64,000 nucleotides of DNA from Salvator merianae (GCA_003586115.2 QVOM02000053.1:1533658-1597657), one strand, 5' to 3'. Counted from the stretch's first letter, positions 12,701-27,700 are shown. Numbers and translations: made by a program. Notes: generated by a model from the letters alone, not told the origin.

Positions 12701-15700
12701 AGCTGAAAGCCGACGCTTAGGCATGTTTTGTCTGCAGAAACAGATCCCCAACGTCTGCCCAGAAGAAAGCAAAAGCAAATCACTTCGGCACTATGGAGAA
12801 GACAACAGAATCTATGTGTCCATGTAGTCACAGGGGGCCATGCCTGACTCAAGGGTATCTTTACCTTATCCTGCCTTTCCATATGACTATTCTACTTTCT
12901 ACACCATGCAGCTTGCTTGTCACAGCAGTCCAGCACCTTACACGTCTCCTGTCATTCACCTACATTCCACGCTTTCGACCGTCCCGTGTATGTGTACGCA
13001 CGCAAGCGAGTATTACGTGTTCAAGTGTGTCCCGCCCCTGAAAGCAGCTCAACCGAATGCCCGCACGGTACTCCAGACGGCATTACACGCGCTGCACGTT
13101 TAAAAAGCACGTCCTCGCACCTCCTCCTTCGTCCCGTGTGTTACCCGTGCATGCAGAGCCCATGCTGAATGGCAGGGCAGGGTGAGGCTGGGGGAAGGAG
13201 GGCCAACAACTTGCTCACGTTTTCGCAGAAGCGTTCCCGATCGTCCCGGCAGGCAAAATAGAGGTGCCTGTCCAAGTGGAAATCATCGGAGGAGAGCTCG
13301 GCCACCCGGAGAATCGCCTTCTTGCAAACGTCTGAGACCCGCATTCGTGGCTCGTTTTCTTCGGCCTCCTTCACCAAGCCCTTCTCCAAGCAAGCCACCA
13401 CTTCGCCCTGAGAATGGGCGTCCTGAAAGCACACAGAGCGTTATCCCTGCGTATCTGTTCTCCTGCCTGCTGCTCCAAGAAGCTGAAGCCCTGCTGTGGA
13501 GAAGAATACGCACGCAACATCAGGACTCCGTTCCTTAAGCTCTGCAGGCAACCTTGACGCCGACCTAAATCCAAAGGTGCCCGGAGTCTATCAAAAGCTA
13601 GGAAAGCTCTCCCAGGAAACTCTTCCGGAATCAGCCCTGACTGAAACAGCTTTCTTTCAAGCTCTAGTATGAAATCGCACCGAAGCAGAGCTTTAACTTT
13701 CATTACTAACAGCAGAAGTTTCAGCTGCCTCCCAGAGCACAGGGTACAAAGTGGGACGGAAGTGCAAATGCATATGCATACACACACACCTAGATGCACG
13801 CATAGATACCTACTCTTCCCACTGCTCACTTAATAGACACGGAGCAAATCACATTTTGTCACAGATTACCTTTTCTCCAAGTCTAATGCTGCCACACTTG
13901 AAAAGGTTAATATCGCTCCTGCAGTCATCCATGAAACCACAGATTAATCGGTAGTCACTGAAAATTATGGCGGTCATCTTGGTTATATACTGGTGGCACT
14001 GGTACTCAGTTATGTTTCCTCTGTGATCGACTAGGCAGGACACTAGGTAACCTTTTCCAGTCGGCTCGTCGGCACATTCCTTGATCTGTACAGGAACAGC
14101 AGCAATAAAACACAAGTCAAAAACCTCGACACCAGTTTTTTTAAAGGGTGTAAAAGATAAGGAGAAACAACATACAATTATCCCTTCTACAAGGACTTGC
14201 CTACTGCCATTTTGTTTACCCACGGTAGCTTTTATAGAACGTTTTCACGCTATGCGAACCGCACTATTCAAGTAATTGCCAGCAACTGAGAGTTGGCTGA
14301 TCAAGGAAGCTGACGGCCACACAGCTTCCCTCAGGGCAATATGCATAACATGGTGGTTTCTGGCGATGGGACCACTCTGTTATATGAGGGATAATTCAGT
14401 TAAAAGGCATTATAGGAGCAAAATAATCACAAAATAATTGTTAAGAACATTTGACAGAAAAAATCCCAAACTACACACTAAATGGCTTTACAAAATAAAA
14501 GTGTATATGGGCACAACACTGGAAACATCAGAGCAAATTTACTTCAATGAAGACCATGCACTGGACCTTGAGAAGTAGCTCTTAGATTTCTATGAAAGAA
14601 TCACTCCATTTTCTGTTTCTTCCTCAAGATATTATCAGGAAGCAATTCAACAGAAGTTGAGAAACCCAGAGACCATAAAAAAGGAGACACAGTGTCATCT
14701 GTAACTCACAGATCTGAATATACAGGATTTTCTTGTTCTGAAAGAAATGCTGAAGTCATGAAGAGAGAATCGCCTAAGCTGCTTATTAACGACATAGTTA
14801 TCAGGAAAAATGTGGATTTTGTAGCAGTCTCAAGGCAACTTCCCACACTCTGTTGGAGAAAAAGCTTTTTTTCTAAAGTCTCCTGAAGAATGACTCCTGT
14901 GTGTTCTTCCTGACATAATCTGGTTCGAATGAATGAACTTATTATGGTCACAAACCAGAAGTACATCATTTCGTTTATCTAGAGAACACTCAGTCACTGT
15001 CAGACAATGTTATTGTTTTTAATATGCCCATTTTATATTTTGTTTTTATTGTCATAACCTGCCCAGAGACCTTCCAGTATTGGGGGGGGGGGGGATAGAA
15101 ATGCAAAAAATAAATCAATAAATCACTACTACAGTGAGGAATCATTTGCTTCTAGAAAACAAGTTATAAGCAATCTGAGTACTGGGACCTCTAACAGTAT
15201 GTCCAACAAATGGTGCACTGATTGAGCTAAACCTGTTCAATAATATATTAACGCTGCTGAACATTAGATTGGGACAAACGAGCAGAGAAAATTAGGCAAA
15301 TGGTCATACTGGCATCTCTTTTCTCACGGCAATGCACAGTCCTACGTTTTATGCCGCTGCTCTTCTCTACATGTTCCGTTGGTCCCAATAAGTCCCAACT
15401 ACTTAAAACGGACCACTGTGACTGCAGTTGCTAAAGTCCTTTTATGCAGACATTCCTGTTTGAAAGTTCATTCCTCCCTTGGCCCACTCTAGTTTTAATG
15501 TTGTCTTTACTCTGCTTTTCGCTTTGTTTTCAGTGCTCTGTAAACTGCTTTGAATTTTTTTATTGGAAAATGGTATAAAAATGTCTTAAGTAGAATAAAT
15601 AAAAATAAATAAATAATATTCAGTGCATCCTCTTTCGAGAGCAGCAAGTTCCACTATTTACATGGGGTTAGTAGTTTTCTACTCCTGAGATTTCAAAGAA

Positions 15701-18700
15701 TTTTATTATTTTTCACAATGCCTTTTAATATTACGATCACCTCGTTTTTCAGAAAAGTGATCAATAAATCTTTAAAATATCACCAAGGAGGAGGAAAATA
15801 GTAAGATCCCTTTAGGTTTCTTTTTTGTCTCAAACTGCCTATTTATTAAGATTTCTCAAATTTCGCCTTCAACGTAAGTCGTAGCCAGACTGATCTGCCG
15901 CCTGAAGAAAATTGCTCAGAACTGCCTCAGCGGAGCAATATTAATCGAAGCATTTTACCAGAAATGGCATCACTGTTCTGAGCAGGCAAACGCTTTCAAC
16001 AGCTACATAATGACAGAACTGTCCATGGCTCGAAACTGCCACCGGTTTGCATAATGGTTTTAGGAGCATTTTAAAAATTATTCAAGAGTATTTTTTTTTT
16101 TTGTCTATTCATCCAAATGTTATAATGCTCCCTTGTGAGTTGTCTGTGAAAAATTCACATATCTGCAAGTCAGCGCCGGAAAAACAGCACTTTCCCGCCA
16201 GTGTTTTTGGGTGACAGATGGAAAACTTCCAGCTGCCTCTTTTACTCACAGCCACAGGGAGATGCCTTTTCATTTATCGCCTCATCACAACTTCATTTTA
16301 AAAACAGAAAATTGTCCCCATTCTACCAACCCCCTAGTGATAACCAGATTAGATTATCATAATATGCCTTGCTCAGAGGTGAGTGTGAAAGGGGCTTCTG
16401 TATTTCGTTTATCTAGTAAAGAATACAGCAAATACGACACTAGATGGAAGCTCCTTCCAGCAAGATACATGGGCAGCATTTTTAAAAAGCTCCACAGTTT
16501 TCTGATCAGTTCTGAAGAACAATTCAAGTTACAACTTATGTTTAAAGGCCTTTAGAACCCGACGGAAGGGGACCTGCAATCCATGGTGGTTCCAAGAATG
16601 CTTCTGCAAGGCACCAGTTGGAAGCCTCCCTTTGATCTCGCTGCACCAAGGTTGTCTCCAGAGCAGATGAAAACAGTTTGGCTGCATTCAAGGGAAGCTT
16701 CTAGTCAGAGCCCACTGCAGTCAACAACTGATCTTCAGGGCACAGCAATTAGCTATCACCTGCCGCCAATAAGAGATGTCGGTCTCCCCAAAATGGCTGC
16801 TGGAGACCACCTAAGAGGTTTGGCCAGATCAGACTCAGATTAGATCAGGTCAGGTCAGTTCACATCCGAACTGGCCCGTCTGGGCCAGTTCAGACCAGCA
16901 TGTTGGCTCACAGCCATCCCTACTGCCTAGTTCTATCTTACCTTCCTTGTTTGCAAGAAAAATATAGTACAAAGCTAATGCGGGTGGTTTATCAACATCC
17001 CTCCCGTATACTGTTTGAAACTGTGCCTTAAGAAATACACAAAAAGGAAAGTTTACAACTTGCAATCATTACATGCTCTTCAGAACCCATTAAGGCTCTT
17101 TTACAATCCCATTCAACACCTTCACCTGAACAACGAGTTTTGATGTGATGCTTTGATGACCAAACAATCTCCTTCGGTCTTACCTCCACTATGGTAGATT
17201 TGCAAACTTCTCTTGCCACGGATTCAAATTTTGGATCTGTAGTTAAGTTCAACTTGTAGTTCCACAATAGCTACAGAGAAGAAAAGAGATACACGATAAA
17301 GCACCTCTTAGTTTTCTGGTGACATAACATGAATCAAAGTCATAGTTCCAGACCTGAAGTATTAACTGCCTCAGCTAACAATATGTTCAGTGTGACCTGT
17401 GAAGCTTCACATAAAGATTTAAATACATGCTCCACAGAAATACAGACAAGAGGTTCCTTCATTGTCGAGTTTTCTCAACTCAGCCACTAGACAAAAACCA
17501 CGTGGTTCACCCACGCATCTGACAGGCTGGTTTCTTAGCTGAGGCAGTTATATTTTGGGCTTGTTCTACTGGGAGCTGTTTAGAAGTGCAGAGTTAGCTT
17601 ATAATCTGTTACTGATTTACGTTATTAATTTTATTATTATTATTATTATTATTAAGTCTTATGTATGTTCCTAATAGAACCCACAGCTTCTTACAGTATA
17701 ATTCTAACCTCAGTTTCTTAAGACTGAGAGCAGCACAGAATACAGTAAGGCTTCTGAGCAGCTATGTTTCTTGCTGCACTGTATCCTGCCTGCCTTGTTC
17801 TAACAGCTCCATGTGTAAGAAACCACCACTTCATTAGCATTAGTTTTTGTAGACTAAGCCAACTTAGTTGCATCTCATGAAGTCGGCTTACAGAAGTTCA
17901 TACTATCAACCTCTTGCTCTCTGTTAGTCTCTAAGGTGCTACTAGACCCCCTTGCTATACTGATCCAGACTGACACAGCTACGTCTTTGAATTCCACCAC
18001 TTTAATAAAGATACCCTTCTGTGCCTACACAGACACCAATCACGTTGCACTGTTTGCCTGGAATTAGGACAGATGTTCTTATAAAAACGACTGCCAAGCA
18101 TTCTCCTGGAAACCAAATTCCAACTGTGCCCTCTATGAAAGCAACAACAAAAACCATGGCTCCTAAAACCCCTTAACGAAGCTCCCCTGTCAAAAGCAAA
18201 TAGTGCAAAGCGATAAACGTTGTTTTCATCCTTCCCAGTTATTAAATCTGAGTGGGCTTTAAAGATCTTTTTACTTTATCGGCTTTTTATCGAAATTATG
18301 AAGTGCATTATTGATGTGCCTCTTCACTTTTAAACTGTAATGTTGCATTTTACTGTCCTGATGGAAAGCTGGAGGAGTTAAAATGTTCATATATTGACTT
18401 GAGAAACTGGGAGGGTGGAGGCATTGCTGCTGCTTTTATATGGATAGGAACCACTTTATTGCAGGAAGATCAATATTTGGCCATTCATCTTTTGAGAACA
18501 CTTTGTTTATAAAAGTGGCACATAACTTCCCAAATGCACAAAAAGACAGGGGTGAATGGCAGTCCCCTGGGGGGGGGGGAAGTACTTACATGGTTGCAAT
18601 CTGATGCGATTTCATTGTCCGGCTGAGGGGAAAATAAAAAAAACATTAATTCAGAATAGGTCAGGATACATTGTCTCCCTTCCACACAAAGAGTCCATGC

Positions 18701-21700
18701 TATTGTTTCAAAGTAACGCAAGTTATTAGATCAGGTCTGACAATCTGTCAAAGATAACCAGGCTCACAGATTAGATATTTATCTAAGCTACATCATCTCT
18801 GCCACTGTGGCGTGAGCACTCCTTTGTTTGGTGGCTTCTTTTAGAACGTTTTTCAAGGAGCATTCCTTCACTTTCTGCAAAGCATGCAAGACAAAACAGA
18901 GCAGAATTCATCCACAATATATCAAATGTCTCTTCAAAGAGTGAAGGGCAGCCATTTTTCTTTTCCTGCTGTGCCACAGCCTGTGATTAGGAATTTCTTT
19001 CTCCCTCCAAAATGGCAGCTTTTTTTGCCTTTATCGCCTTGGGATCTGAGCAGCGGCAGCCGCTGGCTTTAAGCCCAGGTGTTCGCACCAGCACAAAGCG
19101 TGCCATGGCTGTTTGTGGGGCCTCCGGGCCTCCATACTGCCGGAGCAGGCCGACCTGCTGTGGCAGGACGGAGGCCCGGAGGCCCCGCAAACAGCCATGG
19201 CACGCTTTGCGCGGGGCGCGAACATCCAGGCTTAAAGTCGGCGGCCGCCGCTGGATCTAAGCTACATGCAAGCTAGAATAGAAGACCAGGAGTATCAAAG
19301 AGTCCAGCTCCATTGGGAAGAAAGACTGCAATGCATCCTGCCCTCCCTCCCAAACAGTCTCAGGCAGCAAGACTTCAGCACAGCGCCTGGCTACGTTTTT
19401 CTCACCAGAAGGTCCCATTCGTCCATGGTCAAACCTCTGGGGGCTGTACAAGGGCCAGCACTGGACGTGATCCAGGGTGGCTGGGCTCATCCTCCACTCT
19501 CCTATGCTCGCTCAGGTGAAAGCAAGCCCATCCCCCACCAACCCTCACTGAATTATTAATCTGATCCCTGGGAAAGCAGCAACCGGTACACCGAAAGGTT
19601 TTAAAGGACACTGCTTGCTCGGTTACTATTTTATTATCACCAGCACCGCTGAGCACCAAAATCAGCTGAGAGTCCAAGAGCCCGAAGAATCTGCTTGAAG
19701 GTTCATAAACGGATCTCTTCGCTGCAGATTAGTTTCACATACAGACGCCTGCAGATGACCCCTCCAAAAGTTGTTCCAAACATTATTCTCACAGCACACT
19801 GCAAAGACTAATCTAAGATAGTTCGCACAAAGTCGGCAGCCAGAGGGTTCTGTTCCAAATACAGCCTAGGCGCCTTCTAACCCGAACCACAATCAGACGC
19901 TCAGAAGGACGGCCAGTTCCGCCTGCCTCTCTGCTTCTTACTATCATTAGCAGAGCTCACTCTGGTTTCTACCACCACTCCTCTCTGTCTGAGGGAGGCA
20001 AGGGGCATCCATGGGAGATGACAGAGGAGCTCCCTGTCTAACTCTTGCTCTTCCAGTCCCCCTTCTGAGAAAGCACGAAGGCTATGCAATACAAATGTTA
20101 GCATGGGAATCGTGATTCAAATTAGTCACTCCAATGTCTGCCTTGATTTAAGTCATGACTTTAAAACGATCTTCGTTTGAGCGGTTCTACCTTCCTCTTT
20201 AATTAAGGACATGGCCTACGGCAAATACGGGAATTTTATCATTGGCTATTTTAAGCACTTTATGCCATGCAACCAAAGAGCCATAGGCCACTTAACAAAG
20301 CCAGCTGCATTCTGCTTCTGTTTTACATCCTAATTATCTTCCATGTGGTAAGATGAGTCAAGATGTACAAGATCTTGACTCGATTCCTTACCAGCATGTT
20401 GGCCAAGCTTCTCTTGCAAAATGTTGCTCTGGTCTGTAGCTGATCTGTAAACGAATTTACAACCCATTTGGGGGAGTTGTAATGCCGTGAAGGAACAGTG
20501 TAGAGTTCTTGACTGCCTTGATCTCCAATAGCACTACTTGGATCAGTAAATTTGCACTGCTAGAGCATTACTGATATCAAAATTCCAGCTAACAGAACAA
20601 AAATCTGTAGAAGATAGAGCTCCATTGTCCCCTTTGTTCGGTTTTCTAAGCAACTAGATGGAGGTAAGCAAGCTTGCAAGTCATGATTTTCTGTTCATTT
20701 CATTCCAGTCGGACTCCTACCCCTGCCCAGGATTAAAGCCGGAATCACACAACTTAATTAGCTCAGATAGCACATATGCATCTCACAAGCAATGCATGTG
20801 CTATCGTTCCAGTACGGCACCAAAGGAACCTTTCATTGGCCCAAGAAAATGTTGTTTCTTGCATAATGCAGATTTGAGGGTGGAATATAAATTCTTAAAT
20901 AAAACAAATAAGATACAGGGGATATGGACCTGTAGGGAAGGAGGGTAAAAAAGCATGCAATAAATATTGTAACGGAAATGATTATACTCATATTCATGTT
21001 TGGATTTACTAATATTTTTTAAAGAAGGGAATTTAACAAGGCTACCATGAATTACCTTAGTTTCATTGTCAAAACTAAGCCGATTTGGGCCTAGTTAATT
21101 TTTGGAGGGGAGACAGTCTGGGACAGCCATTGCTATAGGCCAGAGAACAAAACTGAGCAATAGGGTAGCAGAAGGCAGTGACAAACGAGTTGTGCATTGC
21201 TGCTAAGAAAACTGCAAGAATTCATGAGTGCAATCACCAAAGCTGAGCTCGACTCCGAGGCACCTTTACCATTAATCAGACCAGCACTTACTTCTCCACC
21301 AACTGCACTAAAGAGGCTTGCGGTAAATTATTTCCAGAGAAGTGCATTTCTTTGCCAGTTAAAAGCACCACATCCTGTTGTGCTGGGATATGGACTTCAC
21401 TGAAAAGACTGTATGAATGCTCTCAGCTTCCTCCTCCAGCATAATGAAATCTTGCAATGTTCAGTCACTCAGGCTATGGCTGGAACATCTTTCCTGACCA
21501 GAATAGTGAGAAGATAAAACAGGCAGACAACAGCATCAGACACTGAGGCGTGAAACCAAGGATATCATGATTTGTTCGGCTGCTGTAATTTAAAATTTAA
21601 TTAATCATAATTTATATCCTACATTTATTTATTTATTTATTTATTTATATTTCTATCCTGCCCTATACCCAAAGGGGGCGGGTTACTCAAAGTCATCTTC

Positions 21701-24700
21701 CAAAGCATCTTCTGGGCAAAACAAAAACCAAACCAAACGAAATAACAGACATGCCCCGCCTTGCAAAGTTAAAAGACAAAAGCGAAGGTGATGCAGGAAA
21801 AAGAGCTGGGAAATCATTCTTCACAGGCCAGAATGAAGTGGTAAAGATCACGCAAGCATTGCTATCTGCTTTAGAGCAGAATTATCGCTCCTTGTTGAGT
21901 CTGTATAGTTGGTGTCTCTAGTTCGCTTAGTTAATGGATGAGACCCACAGTTCTTTCTTCATGTTTCCTCCATCCCAGGCTATTAGAATAGTCTTCTTTC
22001 TGAAAATAAGCATCCTGAAGTTGCTCCTACTCTGGATGAGGTAAGGCTGAACTTTCTTTGCCCGTGATCTTTCTTGGAGACAGCTGTGAAACTTCTCAGT
22101 GGCATTTGGTCCTCTGGCTAGACTGTGCTCTGGTTTGGTAGAGCATCTCAAAGGCGCATCCATTAGTAAGTAGAATGATTGGTAACTCTTAAGCGCAAGC
22201 TTTCCTTCTTTCTTTCCTCCTTCCTTCCTTCCTTCCTTCCTTCCTTCCTTCCTTCCTTCTTTCCTCCTTTCCTTTCCTTCCTCCCTCTAAAAACAACATG
22301 AGTCACTGTGTTCCAAGATAAGGTTGCCTCTCACCCACTGAGGCAAATACTGAGTGACTGCTCTGTAAGAGGAGCAAGTAAGTGCCGAGGGCGAAGGTCT
22401 AAGTGAGCCTGAAGAATCTTTGCTGTTCAGCAAGCAGGCCGCTCTGGGTTCAGCTGGAAGGCAGGAGGAGGTTTCAGCAGCATTATCAGGGTAGGAACAG
22501 CAGCATTATCAGCACCGCCTGAAGGTGTTGGTCCCACACTGATTTCACACACCTGGTTCCTGGATTGTTATGGACATTTGTCTTGTTCCTGGCACGGTCC
22601 TGGCCCCACCTGTGCTTCCTGTGACCTCCCGCCCATTTCCATGCCTCTCAACTTCGGCCTTGTAAAGTGACTACGATACCCTGGTGAGTCCTTTGGTTCT
22701 GATGCTCTCTTTGTGAGACCCCTTACCTGACGACTGGGGTTCCGTCTTCCAGCCAAGCCCCTGAGGCTTGCCTCGTATTCAGAAAAGTCCCGCTCACCCC
22801 GGGAAGACCATGGGCTGCACCATGACTCCATCACAAGCCCCGTGCACAGCCTCAGCCGAAATGCCTGCTGGGAAGGGGAGCAGAGAGGGAGGCTGGGAGA
22901 CGCCACGGGGCGAGCAGACTTCCACTTTTGATCTTGACGGGCGGCCCTTCGCAGCCCTTGGAACCTGGGCCCTCTTGGACAAGCTCATACGCTGCAAACA
23001 GCCTAACAAAACTGTTTGTGCACATCCCCAACTGCCTTGAACCATAAAAGAAAGAGATAAAACTGTTCCTCATATTCTGTGAGCCTCAAAGCGCAGGCCA
23101 CAGAAATCAGACTCATTATTCATCAATACTGGTTAGATCGATTGAAGCAGGGCAGTTCAGCTCAAAACCCCACTCCTCTGTTACAGGTACAGATGTCAGA
23201 GTTCTACCACACCATCTGATTAAAAGATGCCCTCCCCTTCGGTATGGGAGCCAGTTTCCATCCCTACAAGCAAGACTGACAGGGCAGCTTTCACTTCAAT
23301 CACGCGGAGCATGACTAATGATGCTTTTGCTTTCAGTATTTTCCTGCTCCGACTTTTCTTTTCAAAGTCCTTCTATAAACAAGATTTTGCATACACGTCC
23401 ATACAGGATGTGAGAAAACTCTCTGTTACGCAAGTCTCCACCTGCCCTTTCTCCCTCCTATTCAGAGATGCAGCGTCTGCAACTGCTTTGAGGTGAGCCA
23501 TTTCCTCTTTTTTTAAAAAAAAGTTAACGGAACTTGCCTTCAAAGCTAATCATGGATTCCAAAGAGCCGTGCTAAGCACAATACCAGGAGGCAGGATAGG
23601 GCTGCCAAGCTGCCTTCTCCCCATAGTCCTCCTGTTGAAATTAGCTCCATACATTAACCCTTTTTGTGAATCTTGAGCTGCCATCCTATTGCAGAAGGGC
23701 CCAAAGGCTGTTGCTATTCTATCCAGATACCTCCGGATGGTTTCCTCAAACTCACTTCACAACTCTTTTTAGTTTAAGAGGCATTCCGTTGGAACCAATA
23801 AATGCACGTTCTTTTACATCAGCTGGTACCTGAGGGTTAAAAGGCACTGCATCATGTTAAAGATACTGTTGACGTGTCTAGCCTGGAATTCACCTCCTCC
23901 ACAATTCTCCACAGCATACCCTTTGTCCTGAAGTCCCAGCAAACATCAAACAGCATTGCAAGAACCCAGACAAACGCTGTCGCTTCCTTAATAAAGACTG
24001 GTGCGGTTCCTTGTTGAAGAAACATGTATTTTAAAGATGCCTCAATCCCAGCCCATTCACCACTGGGATTTTTGGGAACTGGGCTCATGGCACTGTAAGG
24101 CTAAAGGATTCTTTCATCCACTACCATCTGCTCTCAGCCAGCAATGCCTTGGCATAGACGAAGTCCGTGTTTTACTTTTGTACTTGCTCAGGCTTTACGT
24201 GTCTCCTAATTAACTGTACTGTGCGTATCTTATTCAAGGGCCTAGACATTGTTAGGAACAAACTATTCTTAGCTGATCAAAAACAACAGGGAAATTGTAA
24301 TTCAAGAGGACTACAGCTCCAGCTGCTCTCTGTCGTATATCTAAATCTAAAACATGCATGCACTTGTTTAGCTTACAACGTATATTACTTCTAGCTTAAT
24401 TTTCAATCATCCAAGTTGCATTTTCCTCCTTCTGTTCATCAGTTTTACCATCAAAGTCTGGGACTGCCTCAGAAGCCCTTTATCTTAGCCATCAAGGATC
24501 CTTCTTGATGGCCACATAGTTGGTTTTGTTTATTAAAGGTGTCACTCTAGTGGTAGCTCTGTGGCTTTCATGAGGTTTCACCAGAAGAAACAGCTGGGAC
24601 TATAGAGGAGGAGATGATCTGTCAGATATTTGGGACTCGAGTCATTTAGGCCTTTAAACATCAGTGTTAGAACACTGATTGGACCTGGAAGCAAAGTGGC

Positions 24701-27700
24701 AGCCAGTGTATATCTTCAAGAACTAGATCGATATGGGCAAGACCAGACACCCCAGTTAGCATTCCAGCTACAGCATCAAGGAAATAGTAGCTTTTTCCTC
24801 TGTTCTTCCAAAGAGAAAGTCATCTACAACCACTTTACTTACTGCTATCTCACCACTGCAATACAAAGCAATGCAACACAGTGGTTAATCACTGCCATCT
24901 TTCAGGCAGTGTGTGTTATTCTATACAGCATCACAACAGTGTCTTCTAAGAACAAGAACTCATTTCTAGCTCTAATGAAATATCTAACAATTACTACCGA
25001 TATCAGCCAAACTGTACACGCAGCTCAGAGAATTCTGATGAACAACCAACACTTCAAGACTTCAAGTTGGATGTAGTTTTCATCCAACTACATCCAGCAG
25101 GTAACTTCCAGAATGCCTGCAGGGACATTTGTTTGCTAATCCAGCATGAATAAGCCCATGTATTTGCTGACAATCTGTCACTTGGCTCTAAAAATGTGAT
25201 TTACATCACTGATATGGTTGCCAACAGGTCAACGAAGGCTTCAAACGGAGCAGTAATTCAAACTGGTGCCCAACTGCCTCTTCACTAAAGATTTCTATTG
25301 AATATTCATTCCTTAATGAAAGCTCAGCTGAGTCAATATTGGTTTAATGATGATACAGATTGGTAAACAGTAAGTTAAAGTTGCCGTGATGAGCAGCTAA
25401 CTGGTGCAACTTATTATCTGCCTCAACTTATTCAGGACACAGGCATTGCGGTGACACCAAGTCTTTAATAACAGCCGCCCACCCTGTAATGTTGCAGACA
25501 CACTAATTAAATAAATTTATCCTTCTTCAGTCCTTGGAAAGAGAGCAGTTCCTGCTCACCGTATGGTGCTGCAGCTCAAGACACAATTAATTCCCTATTG
25601 CATTGTATTTTTACATTTTATTTGTATCTTCTCCAATGACGCTGCCGGAAATGTCCAGCTCTGCTAAGTTGCTCTGGTTGCCAAGTGGCTACTGGGCAAG
25701 ATTCAAAATTTCCTGTTTGGCTATTCGGGACCACGTTGTTTAGCCTCTCCCATTATACACCTGCAAAACAATTACGATCATGCATAGAGGTCCTGCAGTA
25801 GGTACCACAAAATACTGGCCATCATGTTGCAATTATTCCATGTGGTTGACACCTATCTCCTTAAACGCTCTGACATCTGTGAGGCCATTACAATCACACC
25901 TTTCAGATGCCTACTGGACATTCCACTTCATCCAAGCCTTCCCTCATTTCCATAAAAAATAATTGTTCTGACTGTATATTATAAACCAACTTAAAAATAT
26001 TTACCACGTGAAATGGTATTTTGAAACAATAAATAACAGTTCTCATCCCCCCTTTCATGCCTGTCATTTCAGCCTTTGTTGGATACCACCGAGTTCTAAC
26101 CGACTCCTGGTTGACTGCATGGGCACCTCCGTGGGCAACTCTATGCAATTTTCTTGGCAGAAATACAGAAGTGGTTTGCCATTGCCTAATTCTGGGAAGA
26201 GACTGGGGATTGAACCGGCAACCCTCTGCTTTCTAGGCCGTTTGCTCTACCACTGAACTACAGCCACTCCCAGACACCATGGGTCCCGCTATGCAGTTCT
26301 CTTGGCAGAGATACAGAAGTGGTTCACCATTGCCTACTTCTGGGAAGAGACTGGGGATCGAACCAGCAACCCCTGGCTTTCCAGTCACTCCCAACCATCT
26401 CAGTGTTAACCCAGGACAATTAAGCTCCTCCAGTGAAAGTAGAACGGCTGATGCCCTCAAGCACACACTAGAACATTTCCCTAACAGGACCACTGGCACA
26501 GCAGAGAGCAGTTACAGAAATACAGAACGCAATCGTCACATTTATCCTGCACATGAAGTACCAGAGGAAACTCCCTCTTCGCTCACTGAAGAGGATTCCT
26601 TTTGAACCGATAAGGAGAATAGAAGACACTTCTTCTAGGCCTTATCTGTGTTCATCCCCACAAAAAAGGCTTGTTATAAAGCAAGAAATAAAAATTACTC
26701 CAGTCGAAGAACAATCTTTGCTTTCCTTCCATGCACTCAATCCACAGACATTCAGAAGGCGGATAATGAACAGAAGCGCTTCCTCCTTCCTCTAATACTA
26801 GAAAGCGGAACTGCAAGGTCCATGCAGTCCTTTAAGGAGCCGGCGTTCACAGCCTATTGTGCAACAGGCTACCCAGCACCGGAAAATATTCCAAATATCC
26901 CTTCTCTGTTCCAGTCCACACACGATCAAGACATTCAAGGCCCACATCATTAGACCTTCCCTCGTATTTTGATTGTTTGTTTATATAATCCAAAATTAAT
27001 AACACCTTGAACTGGGCTTGGCAGCCAACTGACAACCAGTGCAGTTTTCCGCAGTTTGTGCCATCATAGCTAGGCTGCCTCCCTGCGACTGGACAGACTT
27101 AGCCATGCAGTTTTCTCGGCAAATAAAGTTTTCTTGCCATTACCACCTTCTGGGACCCTGCTGGGGATCAGTTTGCAGACCCCTGCTCTCCTGACAGCCA
27201 CTCTGCTGCCGAGCTATGGCTACTGCTCCTTGGTCAAAACAGTGGAAGCAAAACGCCTGGTTTCACTGCTCAAATTAGCGGGATGAAAAGCAGAACAGCC
27301 AGAACATTCAACTAACAGCAGTTAAAACACAAGCATGACTCATCACCACAGCAGCTTATTACACTGTACTTATAAAAATGCAGAGGTGGAGATTATCCGC
27401 TTTAACCAGTTTAGGGGCCCTGAAGAAGCATGAAAAAGAACACTGTTCTTACCAGCCTCCCTGCTCCCACAGCTCATGCTTCTTACGCCCCAAGTATTCG
27501 CTCCTGCTTCTTATTCCAGCTCCTCAAATGCAACAGGGAGGTGCAAGGACAGTTTGCACACACACACACACGCACCCAAAAAATCAGCCAGATTCAGCAC
27601 CGAGTCAAACAACACTGGAAAAGTGAAAGCAGCTCAAAGCATCACTTAATGTGCTCGCTGCATTTTGAAAGGCACTGGTCAACGTGGGCCAATTTCACAA

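Larger units (their letters stand above)
10050..13869. other. GLG1 introns 4-7
   Basis: Intron 7 (10050-11429) holds a family A repeat; intron 6 (11614-12468) a family B tail. Introns 5 (12541-13218) and 4 (13423-13869) show no recognised element. Confidence 0.6.
14086..17183. other. GLG1 intron 3
   Basis: 3.1 kb. Two family B tails lie at 15008-15617. The stretch 15800-16210 has no repeat signature and mixed composition, and could be constrained non-coding DNA. A family E-like fragment lies near 16820. Confidence 0.5.

Noticed and set aside
19031..19276. Mirror-image small proteins on both strands around 19.1 kb
   Set aside because: They result from the palindrome. Neither resembles a known protein nor has gene structure.
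26200..26275. tRNA gene on the minus strand
   Set aside because: Has A- and B-box promoter words but no cloverleaf; it is the head of a SINE.
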